Assembly: GCF_039831995.1 (NCBI RefSeq)
Contig: NZ_JBDOIO010000003.1
Coordinates: 2,976,001-3,040,000 of the forward strand
DNA from: Paenibacillus pabuli
Lineage (GTDB): Bacteria > Bacillota > Bacilli > Paenibacillales > Paenibacillaceae
Length of the DNA: 64,000 nt
Direction of reading: 5' to 3'
Shown in pieces: positions 26,958-35,643 of the stretch. The position numbers were made by a program, and so were the translations under genes. The notes beneath the pieces were generated by a model. The model ran no database searches, was not told the DNA's origin, and saw only the letters and a program-made list of their open reading frames with translations. Numbering within the stretch: the first letter of the stretch is position 1; each line of letters starts with the position of its first letter.

Positions 26958-27996
26958 ACGCAAAATCCGTGAACATCTGCACAAAGAAGCCGAAACGGTG
27001 GAGTGCCCACCGGCCATTTCCAATCGAATAGAACAATTCTATTCTCAATATTTGCAACAAAAAAGGAGCGGAAGACCCATGAAAAAACGTTTAATTGGTG
27101 GAATTGTTGCTGTTGCTATTTTGATTCCAAGTGCAGCATTTGCTGCACCTACCTTGATTGATATGCTTACCAGAACACCATTAACTACTGAGCAAGTCAA
27201 GGCGGATGAGTTTGGCAAAGCAGCACTTGAGAAACTGTACAGCGCATTTCCCGAAACAAAAGCGTTTGAGATCATCGATGCAAGCAACGTTCAAGGTGTT
27301 CAAACAAGCATCATCCTGCAGGAGAAGGGAGGGACCGGCAAAAAAATTACACTTCATACAAACGGTATTACCGGTGCGATTGAACACGTGATTCAAGAGA
27401 ATTGGGAGCCTAAGGAGAAGCCGCTCACTGCTCTTACCGATCAGGAAATCATATCGAAGGTAGATTCTCTCATTGATAAATTGTATGGTAACATCGAACA
27501 GTACGAGTTTTCTATGGAGCAAATGGAGAACTCGAATCAAAAAACATTTATATTGAATTACAGCAAAAAAGGATCAACAACACCGTTCTACCAGGTATTT
27601 GTTCAGGGCAATTCCATCAGTGTTTCTCTGATCGGAGTTGAGACTACACCGCCAAACAAGGTAGAAGGTTTCTTCTCTACAAATGGTAAACCAGATTATT
27701 TTGCCGATGCCTATCTAAATGATGAAAAACTGTTTGCTTTACTTGAAATCAGCCCAGAAGAATTAAAACAAGAACTAGCAAAGGGTAAATCTGTTGTGGA
27801 GGTTGCAGCATCCAGAAATGTCTCAAAACAACAAGTGATTGACGTCATTGCAAAAACGCAGGCTGACGGACAGATTCAAGGTGAAAAAAATGGCGATGTT
27901 CCAAAAAGCAATCGTTCAAATGAACAAATGTTAAAAGCTGTTGAACCCAAAGTATTACAAGTGATTGAGCACAAAACAGAAACACCATCAAAGTGA
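26947..27996 (+). CDS. Putative anti-sigma / sigma-regulatory membrane protein
   Basis: About 349 residues. The cytoplasmic N-terminus (about 1-44) is charged and could bind the sigma factor encoded upstream. A hydrophobic segment follows at about 47-67 (RLIGGIVAVAILIPSAAFA). A large outer domain comes next, with two PepSY-like stretches and a helical C-terminus (EISPEELKQELAKGKSVVEV) resembling small heat-stress or DUF-type repeats. The start overlaps the sigma gene. A second ATG at about 27079 follows an AAAAGGAG site and would make a form beginning directly with a signal-peptide-like sequence; both forms are possible. No known anti-sigma domain is assigned with certainty. Confidence 0.7.
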   Translation: MTIERKIREHLHKEAETVECPPAISNRIEQFYSQYLQQKRSGRPMKKRLIGGIVAVAILIPSAAFAAPTLIDMLTRTPLTTEQVKADEFGKAALEKLYSAFPETKAFEIIDASNVQGVQTSIILQEKGGTGKKITLHTNGITGAIEHVIQENWEPKEKPLTALTDQEIISKVDSLIDKLYGNIEQYEFSMEQMENSNQKTFILNYSKKGSTTPFYQVFVQGNSISVSLIGVETTPPNKVEGFFSTNGKPDYFADAYLNDEKLFALLEISPEELKQELAKGKSVVEVAASRNVSKQQVIDVIAKTQADGQIQGEKNGDVPKSNRSNEQMLKAVEPKVLQVIEHKTETPSK

Positions 27997-28055
27997 TAAT
28001 CCACTAACTAGCGAGGATGTACGCGTTAATATTGAGTGGATAAAAAGTAATAAGA

Positions 28056-28094
28056 GGCCGGTATCCTTATCATCCAGGAAACCGGCCGCTTTTA
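28056..28094 (+). terminator. Rho-independent terminator after the sigma/anti-sigma operon
   Basis: GGCCGGT pairs with ACCGGCC, with inner TCCT/AGGA pairing, and a short T run follows. It lies about 60 bases past the anti-sigma stop. Confidence 0.75.
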
Positions 28095-28165
28095 GATCAA
28101 AAGAGGCTTGGCGTACCTCGCAGCTTGTTGGCTGCATGCTATGATAAGCAAGTTGATTTTTCAGC

Positions 28166-28798
28166 TCAACTATTTATTGAACTCATTAACTCGAAGAAGT
28201 ATTCAGGTTTATGAGTCTTATTTAGGTTATACCATGCATGTAATGTATCTGGAGCAAATACATCTAATGTTTTCAATACTTCCATCGCAAATTCCAGAGG
28301 AGCTATTCCTGAAGCAGTAACTAAATTCTTATCCGATACCGCTGGTCCCATCTCATAGAACTTTTCTCCTTTATAATTAGGACATACCATTTTAGTGTAT
28401 TCTAAATTATTACTTGTATGCTTTCTAGTATCTAAGTATCCCCTATTCGCAAGGGCCTCCGTTGCACCACAAACTGCTGCTACAATAGTGCCAAGCTCTA
28501 AAGCTTGTCCAATTCTCTCCAATATGGGTTGATGAATTTCTTCATTCCAAGTAGTCCCTCCTGGCAAAATTAAAAGATCTTTACTCTCAAGAGTACATTC
28601 ATCAAGGGAAATATCTGGTTTTATGCTCAGTCCTCCCATCGTAGTAATCATTTCTTGATTAGCTCCTACTGTAATTACTTTTAAAGGTGCTACATCTTTT
28701 TTGAAATACCTTCCCGATTTTAGTTCAGCAACTAAATATCCATATTCCCAGTCCGACATCGTATTAAATACATATAGAAAAACTTTTTTGGTTTGCAT
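28166..28798 (-). CDS. DJ-1/PfpI-family protein (type-1 glutamine amidotransferase-like)
   Basis: About 210 residues. KVFLYVFNTMSDWEYGYLVA opens the fold; LLILPGGTTWNEE and the nucleophile elbow AAVCGATEALANRGYL carry the reactive Cys typical of DJ-1/PfpI proteins. Members act as protein or glyoxal deglycases, chaperones or proteases; the role here is unknown. The frame is open to 28855, but ATG at 28798 has GGAG about eight bases upstream and starts the conserved domain. The broken WYL regulator lies directly upstream on the same strand and may once have controlled it. Confidence 0.85.
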   Translation of the reverse strand: MQTKKVFLYVFNTMSDWEYGYLVAELKSGRYFKKDVAPLKVITVGANQEMITTMGGLSIKPDISLDECTLESKDLLILPGGTTWNEEIHQPILERIGQALELGTIVAAVCGATEALANRGYLDTRKHTSNNLEYTKMVCPNYKGEKFYEMGPAVSDKNLVTASGIAPLEFAMEVLKTLDVFAPDTLHAWYNLNKTHKPEYFFELMSSINS

Positions 28799-28873
28799 CC
28801 AATAACACTCCAATCCCAATTGATATAGCCAACTATAGCATGACTTCACTGACACCTAGCGTCAGGGAAGTCA

Positions 28874-29835
28874 TCAATTTTGATGAAAATGTATTAACTC
28901 CGACAAAACCTCAATCATTCTTTTCTTAAGGCTTATGGGCTCAACAATTCGAATAGATTTACCGTACGATAAAAGGAAATAAGGTACAAATGTATGTATC
29001 ATATCTTTCTCAAAATGAAATACGGCTTGATTTGAAGTCCGCTCTTGTAAATAATGTCCTAAAAACCAATGTTGGCATATATCAGCTAATACACTTTTAT
29101 CCCCGTTAATAACCAAAGAAATAGTCTCTTCCTTATCTTCTATAGTTGGAAGAAAGTTTTTCATAAAAAAGGTACGTGCTGAAAAATTTTCTGGCTGGTC
29201 AAACTTATTTTCGGTTAGCATTAGATCTTCAATTCGATCTACTCTAAAACTACGGATGTCACTCCTAAGATGACAAAATCCGATCACATACCACTTGTTA
29301 TTCCAATAGATAAGTCTGTACGGATCAACCAATCTATCATTTACTTGCTTCTCGCCACTTTTATGGTGAAGATTTTTACTGATTACCTGTCTGCTACGGC
29401 CTGCTCCAACTCCTTCAAAAAGGGCTGCATAGAGCGTGAACTTAATCGACTTATGACTTCAAGACTAGTTAAATGTTGGTTTATCTTGGTTTCCTGCTCT
29501 TGATTTGAGTATTTACTTAGTTTTGAAATGGCCCTATTTAATGCTTCACCTCCATAATATCCGGCTTCTTCTGCGAAAACTGCAGCATGAAATAGTGAAG
29601 TTTGCTCCTCAAAATCAAAAAAAAGAGGAGCCTCAATAAAATTGTTCATTAAAGTGTATCCACCGTTATGTCCTGGTTCTGAAATGATAGGTACGCCACT
29701 TGTTGAAATGGTATCGATATAACGATACACAGTCCTTATGTTCATCTCTAACTTTTCCGAGATTTGTTTTGCAGTAATTTTTTCACCTGATCGAAGCATC
29801 CATAGAATTGCTAGCATGTTGTCTATTTTAGGCAC
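28874..29835 (-). pseudogene. WYL/YafY-type transcriptional regulator, disrupted by a frameshift
   Basis: Two consecutive frames make one regulator. The first (29835-29383) has the winged helix KIDNMLAILWMLRSGEKITA and AKQISEKLEMNIRTVYRYID, and stops at TAA just after residue 150 (EQAVADR). The second, in the next frame, continues directly as QVISKNLHHKSGEKQVNDR, then LVDPYRLIYWNNKWYVIGF and FRVDRIEDL, the WYL domain. A one-base loss in the AGG-GTA context near 29386-29388 explains the break, for example GGG read or mutated to GG. The GTG start at 29835 has a GGGGTGG site. Either the gene is recently inactivated or the base is a sequencing error. Confidence 0.85.
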
Positions 29836-29869
29836 GTCATTCCACCCCTATATAAATTCTCTTGTTAGT

Positions 29870-30335
29870 TTAAACCATGTTCTCCAGAGAGCTGTTGAAT
29901 AAGGATAACGAGTATTCCTTTTGAGAGATCAAATTTTGGGTGATCCGTTGTATGACCTCTTTATCGCGGAGCTCCAGAAAATCTGGGATCAACAAATCCG
30001 CAGGTGCTATCCATTTCGAATCAATGATCTCCGTTGGATCTAACTGAAGAGAACCACCGATGATCTCACCAATAAAATGAAATTAAAATAACCTGATGAT
30101 TTGTACTACTCATGAAATTGTAAATACCTGTAGTGGCTGTAAGTTTAACATCGTACCCGGTTTCTTCCTTTGCTTCTCGACGTGCTGCCTCTAGAATATC
30201 TTCATGATATTCGATTCTCCCTGACGGGAAGTTCCACGTATTCCTGACAGTTGCTTTGTTTTCCTTGATCATAAGCAGCTTATCTTCATGTATTATCGAA
30301 ACACTCACAACCAAGACAATCCCGTTTTGAGTCAC
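29870..30335 (-). pseudogene. Nudix hydrolase, disrupted by a frameshift
   Basis: The first frame starts at a GTG (30335) nine bases from GGAGG and carries a perfect Nudix box at residues 39-61 (G39, E45, R53-E54, E57-E58, G60). It ends early at TGA 30066-30068 after residue 89. The next frame continues the fold without a gap (FIGEIIGGSLQLDPTEIIDS, then KWIAPADLLIPDF) to a TAA at 29870. The frame change lies near 30069-30081 in the T-rich stretch, where one base too many would explain it. Nudix enzymes hydrolyse nucleoside diphosphate derivatives. As read, the catalytic box is intact but the C-terminal third is lost. Confidence 0.82.
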
Positions 30336-30372
30336 GCTGAAAAACCTCCATAATTAGAAAATCAATCTACCC

Positions 30373-30900
30373 TCATCCGAACTTACCTTCTGGTCCCCGA
30401 TGTTCTCGATGTAAGAAAAAATATATCAACTGGTCTCTTAATTCTGTTTCTCGTTCAAAATCTAGTTTTCTCAGCAAGCTTATTGATTTTTCATTATCCT
30501 TCTCAACCGTGGCTTCGATGAAATTCAAGCCCATCTCTTTGAATCCAAAATCGATAACTGGCTTCAATGCTTCTTGCATAAGTCCTCTTCCCCAATATTC
30601 CCTCGCTAAATCAAATCCGATTTCAGCTCTAGGTTGTTCCCCTTGAACCCAGCAATGAAAGCCACAAGTTCCAATTAATTTCGCATCGCTTTTGCTGAAA
30701 ATCCCCCAGCGACAACCCGTATCCTCCAGATGAAATCTTATTATGTCTTCAGCTTCATCTCTGTCTTTACACGGACTTATGTCCATCAATCTGGTAACAT
30801 CCTCATCTGAAAAATGCCTTAATACGGCTTCAGCATGATCTAGGGTAAGAACAACCAGCTTCAACCGATCTGTAACAATGTCAGGAAATATCATGGACAA
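30373..30900 (-). CDS. GNAT acetyltransferase (RimJ/RimL-like)
   Basis: 175 residues. VTDRLKLVVLTLDHAEAVLR and WGIFSKSDAKLIGTCGFHCW are typical RimJ/RimL strands. The acetyl-CoA loop is in REYWGRGLMQEALKPVIDFG, and FIEATVEKDNEKSISLLRKL covers the last conserved helix. It probably transfers acetyl groups to an amine on a protein N-terminus or small molecule. The start is a TTG at 30900 with GGAGG nine bases upstream; ATG at 30894 is the alternative. The gene ends next to the broken Nudix gene. Confidence 0.85.
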   Translation of the reverse strand: MSMIFPDIVTDRLKLVVLTLDHAEAVLRHFSDEDVTRLMDISPCKDRDEAEDIIRFHLEDTGCRWGIFSKSDAKLIGTCGFHCWVQGEQPRAEIGFDLAREYWGRGLMQEALKPVIDFGFKEMGLNFIEATVEKDNEKSISLLRKLDFERETELRDQLIYFFLHREHRGPEGKFG

Positions 30901-30952
30901 TTCTGATGACCTCCGTTAAATCAATTTTTCCAATATTTAGACTAACACATCA

Positions 30953-30966
30953 TGCAGCTATCCTGC
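30953..30966. repeat. Fragment of the dispersed CCTGCC repeat
   Basis: GCAGCTATCCTGC matches the left part of the dispersed repeat (CTATCCTGCCCGTTAG), then diverges. Eight bases later the 5'-truncated exosporium gene begins, so the fragment marks the truncation junction. It is short, so a chance match is possible. Confidence 0.4.
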
Positions 30967-30973
30967 TTAATAA

Positions 30974-31603
30974 CTTACCGGTGTCACAGGTGCAACGGGC
31001 TCTCCTGGGTCTACCGGTGAGACGGGTGCGACGGGGGCTCCGGGCACTACCGGTGTAACCGGAGCAACTGGAACAGCTGGTGCTGGAGCTATTATTCCTT
31101 ATGCGTCTGGACGTCCAGTTGCGCTGACTACCGTATTAGGAGGACTGTTGAATACCTCCAGTTTAGTTGGATTTGGCAACAGTGCTTCAGGTGTAAGTGT
31201 CAACGGAGGAATCATTGATCTCACTGGCGCTGCAGGCACCTTGCTAAACTTTGCTTTCTCCGCATCCCGTGCAGGAACAATTACTTCACTGGCTGCTTAT
31301 TTCAGTACGACAGCTGGGCTAAGCTTGGTTGGATCCACAATAACCATCACTGCACAACTATTCATATCTACTACACCAAATAACTCCTTTACGGGCGTAC
31401 CGGGTGCTGTAGTAACCTTGGCGCCTTCATTGACCGGTGTCTTGGCACTCGGAACAATATCCATCGGATTGACAACAGGACTTAGCATTCCGGTAGCTGC
31501 CAGTGACCGCCTGCTTATGGTGTTCTCGGCATCAGTAACAGCGGGAATTGATGTGGCTACAACTTTGGCCGGATATGCAAGCGGCGGACTTAGCATCACT
31601 TAA
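30974..31603 (+). pseudogene. 5'-truncated collagen-like exosporium protein (BclB-type C-terminal domain)
   Basis: The frame opens right after a TAA at 30971-30973 with no start codon. It first encodes about 14 collagen-like Gly-X-Thr/Pro triplets ([19 protein letters not shown] and on), then the BclB-type domain: [39 protein letters not shown] and a Ser/Thr/Ala-rich C-terminus. This domain decorates the outermost spore layer in Bacillus-group species. The C-terminal domain is intact to its own stop, but the N-terminal export/attachment part and promoter are missing. An internal TTG at 31148 has no good ribosome site. I call it a remnant; a frameshift further upstream cannot explain it because no collagen coding lies there. 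Confidence 0.75.
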
Positions 31604-31636
31604 CGTGGAGTTCAGTTTCATATTAAATTAAGATAC

Positions 31637-31670
31637 AGAGACCCTTCGCCGATCTTGGCAGGGGGTCTCT
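31637..31670 (+). terminator. Hairpin after the exosporium remnant
   Basis: AGAGACCC pairs with GGGTCTCT about 34 bases past the stop. The T run is poor, so it is a weak terminator candidate. Confidence 0.5.
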
Positions 31671-31692
31671 ATCTATGTAAGAGCACACAAGT

Positions 31693-31750
31693 GGACTATT
31701 TTGCCCGCTTGCTGAACAAAAGCAGCCAATCATATTGATCAGCTGCTTTC
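31693..31750. repeat. Dispersed intergenic repeat, copy with both halves
   Basis: The left half, CTATTTTGCCCGCTTGCTGA, is followed by AAAAGCAGCC and an inverted AGCAGC...GCTGCT hairpin around ATCATATTGAT. The same two-part structure recurs at 33116, 51491, 53878 and 61329. Confidence 0.65.
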
Positions 31751-31866
31751 TTTGTTTTAACGCTATCTTTTCCCATTAGTTTAATGATGGTCTGCATATT
31801 CTACTCTTGTTTTGAAGCATGGTCCTTGCGTCCTTATCTTCAAAGATTATTCTGTAATTATGCTAC

Positions 31867-33021
31867 TTAATTTTTGAAAATCACGACCATATGCTTGCTT
31901 CCCATATATTCAACCGAAGTATTTAACTGCTCCGCCACAAAACGAACAGGAACGAACGCACTGCCGTTCTTCAGAAGTAAAGGAGCATCTTGCATCACTA
32001 TTTGCTGGTTTACTTTGACCTGCCTGTTCCCTACAACCCAACGAATCGTTTTACCATCCTTCTGAATCGTTACCTCTTTGGTGCTCTGGTTCCAATTCAC
32101 GGCTGCCCCAAGCTTCTCGGAGATGAAACGGATCGGCACATAGGTACGTCCCGTCTGAATAAATGGCGCTGCAGTAATACGATAAGCACTTTCTCCAACA
32201 TAAGCAGTCGTGCTGCCGATCACCAAGCGCTGTGTCTTACGCTGACCGCCAGGCAACTCATTTCCTGCCATTTTCACAAATAATTTATATGTTTTCGATC
32301 CCTTGCTTAAATCTAAATAGTTATTTTGCAGTGCAAGTGGTTCAATGAATGCACCCGTATCATAATACGGTAAAAAACCACGTTGTTGGAGCGGCTCTAA
32401 ATCCCAGACTCGATTGTTTTTCAAATAGAGGTAAGACAATCTTTGAAGATTTCTCAACGGCTCCAAATCATAGATCTGGTTAGAAGATAAATCCAGAGAA
32501 AGTAAGTTAGTTAATTTAGATAACGGAGCAAGATCTTTGATGTTATTATTCGCAGCATCGAGTCTCCAAAGATTAACCAATCCTGCTAGCGGCTTTAGAT
32601 CTGTGATCTTGTTAGAACTTATGGACAACGTATTCAGATTAACTAGTCCCGCTAGCGGTAAAAGATCATTGATTTGGTTGCTAGTTAGAGATAAATCTGC
32701 CATCTTCGTTAACTTCCCAAGGGGCTTAATATCCTCAATTTGATTGCCACTCAAATCCAAAGTCGTCACATTGACTGCATACTCCAAACCCTGCAAACTC
32801 TTAATTCCTTTACCCGATAGAGGAACGTCGGTCAGTGACTCTAAATCCTCTTTTGTTAGGGATTCATCGTCGTTTTTATTCAATAATGACTTAAGCGCTT
32901 GTTCTAGATTGAGATCCTCAAAAGCCAAAGGCTGTTGGTTAGACGCCTCCATGTAGGCCTGTCCCGGTAAGCCCAAACATAGGACAAAAATAATTAATAA
33001 TCCAGCAAGGTATTTTTTCAT
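31867..33021 (-). CDS. Secreted LRR protein with copper-amine-oxidase-N (stalk) domain
   Basis: About 384 residues. A signal peptide covers about 1-23 (hydrophobic, ending near GQAYM). Residues about 25-65 form a cap. Internalin-type repeats run from about 70 to 215 (TTLDLSGNQIEDIKPLGKL; NTLSISSNKITDLKPLAGL; LLSLDLSSNQIYDLEPLRNL). The C-terminal 115 residues are a copper-amine-oxidase-N-like domain (YVPIRFISEKLGAAVNWNQS, then FVPVRFVAEQLNTSVEY), common in Paenibacillus surface proteins as a wall-associated or ligand domain. It is paralogous to the LRR protein at 25370. ATG at 33021 is chosen; an ATG nine bases upstream sits too close to the AGAGGA site. Confidence 0.88.
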   Translation of the reverse strand: MKKYLAGLLIIFVLCLGLPGQAYMEASNQQPLAFEDLNLEQALKSLLNKNDDESLTKEDLESLTDVPLSGKGIKSLQGLEYAVNVTTLDLSGNQIEDIKPLGKLTKMADLSLTSNQINDLLPLAGLVNLNTLSISSNKITDLKPLAGLVNLWRLDAANNNIKDLAPLSKLTNLLSLDLSSNQIYDLEPLRNLQRLSYLYLKNNRVWDLEPLQQRGFLPYYDTGAFIEPLALQNNYLDLSKGSKTYKLFVKMAGNELPGGQRKTQRLVIGSTTAYVGESAYRITAAPFIQTGRTYVPIRFISEKLGAAVNWNQSTKEVTIQKDGKTIRWVVGNRQVKVNQQIVMQDAPLLLKNGSAFVPVRFVAEQLNTSVEYMGSKHMVVIFKN

Positions 33022-33115
33022 TCTGACCATTCCTCTCTAATCGCTGTGTAAACTAGCCAATAGTTGTTTAGATTAAGACGCAATTTACAAAGAAAAGTTG
33101 TATTGAAGAGTAATG

Positions 33116-33165
33116 TAAGTAGTTGAATAAAAGCAGCCAATCCCAATGATCAGCTGCTTTCTTGT
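33116..33165. repeat. Dispersed intergenic repeat, right-half copy
   Basis: GTAGTTGAATAAAAGCAGCC is followed by a GCAGC...GCTGC inverted repeat around CAATCCCAATGATCA. The CCTGCCCG left end is not recognisable. It lies in the 303-base space between the LRR and MFS genes, which otherwise shows nothing. Confidence 0.6.
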
Positions 33166-33324
33166 TGTTATGAGCTAACGTTTTCCTTTTTGTTCAATTC
33201 TCATGAATTCTACTTTTGATAGGTCGTTACCCCCGTTTTTAACTACATTAAGGAAGATTTAATGGTGTTAAAGAATAAACCGAAACAATCTTCAGATAAT
33301 CTTATCTCTGAAATGACTGTTAAT

Positions 33325-34725
33325 CTATAATTGCATATTATTCTTTGACCTCACCTCCTTTCCAATCAATCTACGTCCAAATTGAAAATAATAAAGAACA
33401 GTCATTAAAACGACTACCGCAGCTAGCGCCAGCAAAATGTTACTGTACGCAAAAGCAATCTTTTCCTGCACAAACGGATTCAAGTGTACAGCACTTGTTC
33501 CACCGTCAAGCAGCTTACCAATGGTAGCCGTGGATACTGCTGCTGCAATAAAGTTAAACATCGATAGTAATCCCATACCGATTCCGACCTCAGCCGTAGG
33601 CAAGGTTCTTGAAATGGTGTTTGACATTGCAATTTGCATATAAGATTGACCCAGTACACCTAAGGTAAGGAATATTTGAGTATACGTTGGCGACATCCCT
33701 GCGACTGACGAAAGAATAATGAAACCACCAACTAGAAGTGATGATGCAGTATAGAGTAGAAATGGATTCCCTTTATCATCAGCTAATTTCCCACCTTTTC
33801 GGCCTAAGAAGGCAGTAATAAGAGCTGAAGGTAACATAATGAATCCGGTGGATGCAGGTGACAGCCCATTAACATCCGACAACATGAGAGGTGTCAGAAA
33901 TGGAATGCCGAAACCAACAGCGACTAGTACAAATGCAATGACCATTCCCATCGAATATTGTTTATTTCTAAAAATTGCTGGATTCACGAAGGGATCGGAA
34001 GCATAGCGAATTCGCAGGATAAACAATACTAATATGATTATTCCACTCACTAACAACCAAATATTTGCTTTTGAGAGTGCAAGTAAGAAAGTGGCAACCG
34101 TCCCTGCTAACAGAACACCGCCAACATAATCAATTTTTACATTGGACACTGACTCATCATCCAAATACCTTCTATAAAAAGGTAACGCAAAAAGAGAAAG
34201 CAAAGGTATCACAAAGAGAAACTTCCAATTCAGAGCACTTGATACGAATCCTGCGATAATTGGACCGAGTGCTGCTCCAAGAGCAGTCCCGATTGCAGAT
34301 GTCCCCAAGGCGTGCCCACGCTTCTCAGGTGAAAAAAAACGAACAGGAATTATCATAGCCAACGCAGGTATGACAGCCGCACCAGCGGCTTGCAAGATAC
34401 GTGCGACGATGATCATCCAATACTGTGTAGCAGCTACTCCCACAAGAGACCCAGCTGCCAGAAGTAAAAGACCAAATGTAATTAAACTTTTAATACTAAA
34501 TTTATCTGTCAATTTCCCATAAGTAACAGTACCTATGGCGTACACAATCAAATAGCCTGATACAATCCAAGTTACTTGTGATGCAGAAAGTTGAAATTCT
34601 TTGCTGATTACTGGCAATACGACATTAAACATCGTTCCATTCATGACTGAAATAATAAGTGTGAAAATTAGAACACGGAGTAACACTGGACCCGTTTCAT
34701 TGGTTGTAGCAGCTTTTGTATTCAA
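33325..34725 (-). CDS. MFS drug-efflux transporter (DHA2 type, 14 helices)
   Basis: 466 residues with 13-14 hydrophobic helices. FNVVLPVISKEFQLSASQVT and VSGYLIVYAIGTVTYGKLTD form motif A. PALAMIIPVRFFSPEKRGHA and GTALGAALGPIIAGF form the antiporter motif C. This is the Tet(K)/LmrB/QacA-like group that exports drugs or cationic compounds using the proton gradient. The TTG start at 34725 has AGGGAG five bases upstream. A TetR gene lies upstream in the same direction, and a palindrome shared with the TetR promoter sits between them, so TetR probably controls it. The inducer is unknown. Confidence 0.9.
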   Translation of the reverse strand: MNTKAATTNETGPVLLRVLIFTLIISVMNGTMFNVVLPVISKEFQLSASQVTWIVSGYLIVYAIGTVTYGKLTDKFSIKSLITFGLLLLAAGSLVGVAATQYWMIIVARILQAAGAAVIPALAMIIPVRFFSPEKRGHALGTSAIGTALGAALGPIIAGFVSSALNWKFLFVIPLLSLFALPFYRRYLDDESVSNVKIDYVGGVLLAGTVATFLLALSKANIWLLVSGIIILVLFILRIRYASDPFVNPAIFRNKQYSMGMVIAFVLVAVGFGIPFLTPLMLSDVNGLSPASTGFIMLPSALITAFLGRKGGKLADDKGNPFLLYTASSLLVGGFIILSSVAGMSPTYTQIFLTLGVLGQSYMQIAMSNTISRTLPTAEVGIGMGLLSMFNFIAAAVSTATIGKLLDGGTSAVHLNPFVQEKIAFAYSNILLALAAVVVLMTVLYYFQFGRRLIGKEVRSKNNMQL

Positions 34726-34775
34726 ATGAACTCCCTCAATTCTTTAATGTGTTTGGATTAAATAAATAAAATGAC

Positions 34776-34793
34776 TGTCAGTACTTACTGACA
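34776..34793. promoter_or_regulatory. Candidate TetR operator ahead of the MFS gene
   Basis: TGTCAGTA-CT-TACTGACA has perfect eight-base arms. A near copy occurs upstream of the TetR gene at 35424, as expected for a self-regulated repressor controlling an efflux pump. Confidence 0.7.
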
Positions 34794-34810
34794 TTAATGT
34801 TGTAAAAAAA

Positions 34811-35401
34811 CTAGGGGGTTAATGCCCTAGAGTAGATCCACACACTTTCTCTAATAATATCTTCCAAAGAGAGAGATGGAAAATGAGATCGTGCATCCAG
34901 ATGGTTTATAAACGTACCATAATTCAATGCCATGAAAGAAAAGGCTTGTAGTTCAGGATTCGTCTCAACCAATTTTCCTTGGTCATACATTGTTTTAAAG
35001 TAATTAGTTAACACCTCCATCAGTTGACGAGGATGTTTTATTGTTCGTTCTCGAAAGCCAGGTAAATTATCTTCCTCTTTTATGCTGATCATAATCATTT
35101 TACGATTACGATTCATAATTTCATGGTATGTCTTACTAATCAATAATAAATCTGTTTGTAGTTCCCATACTAACTCATCTTTAAATATCTTTGCCATTTC
35201 TTCTGAATAGTGATAATGGTCAAAAGCTGTTTCTAACAAGTTCTGTTTCGTACCAAATTGGCGAAACAATGTTTTTTCACTTAAGCCAGCAGTAGCAGCA
35301 ATTTCTTGAGTGGTCACACTGCTATAGCCTTTCATTGAAATTAAATCAATGGCTGCTGTCATTAATTTCTCTCTGCTGCTTAATTTTGTATTGTTAGACA
35401 T
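34811..35401 (-). CDS. TetR-family repressor of the adjacent MFS pump
   Basis: About 196 residues. The N-terminal helix-turn-helix covers SREKLMTAAIDLISMKGYSS and VTTQEIAATAGLSEKTLFRQ, followed by FGTKQNLLETAF; the C-terminal ligand domain is helical and variable. The frame is open to 35419, but ATG at 35401 has AGAGGA six bases upstream. It lies upstream of the MFS gene on the same strand, separated by 85 bases containing a palindromic operator. A second copy of the operator precedes this gene. Confidence 0.9.
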   Translation of the reverse strand: MSNNTKLSSREKLMTAAIDLISMKGYSSVTTQEIAATAGLSEKTLFRQFGTKQNLLETAFDHYHYSEEMAKIFKDELVWELQTDLLLISKTYHEIMNRNRKMIMISIKEEDNLPGFRERTIKHPRQLMEVLTNYFKTMYDQGKLVETNPELQAFSFMALNYGTFINHLDARSHFPSLSLEDIIRESVWIYSRALTP

Positions 35402-35423
35402 CTCTATTCCTCTTTTCAAAGTA

Positions 35424-35441
35424 TGTCAGTGAACACTGTCA
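35424..35441. promoter_or_regulatory. Candidate TetR operator (autoregulatory)
   Basis: TGTCAGTG-AA-CACTGTCA, with seven of eight arm bases paired, starts 23 bases upstream of the TetR gene and shares TGTCAGT with the site at 34776. Confidence 0.65.
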
Positions 35442-35608
35442 TTGGTGCTATAGTAGCTAAAGATTATGAAATTGTCAAACAAAAACAGATCATATTCAGA
35501 TTTTCTCATTAGATAATCATCAATTTATCCTTCGTTTTTCATCCGAATCTCATATAGAGAATCCGTTTTTCCTGAGGACAGTCTAAGGAAGTCTGTCAGT
35601 TCCCTTTG

Positions 35609-35640
35609 TTCAACTAACCTGCCCGTTAGTTGAATGAAAT
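35609..35640. repeat. Dispersed intergenic repeat, left-half copy
   Basis: CAACTAACCTGCCCGTTAGT followed by TGAATGAA is the best-preserved left half. Its own ends (AACTAA/TTAGTT) form an inverted repeat. The GCAGCC right half is absent; a different hairpin follows. Confidence 0.65.
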
Positions 35641-35643
35641 GAA

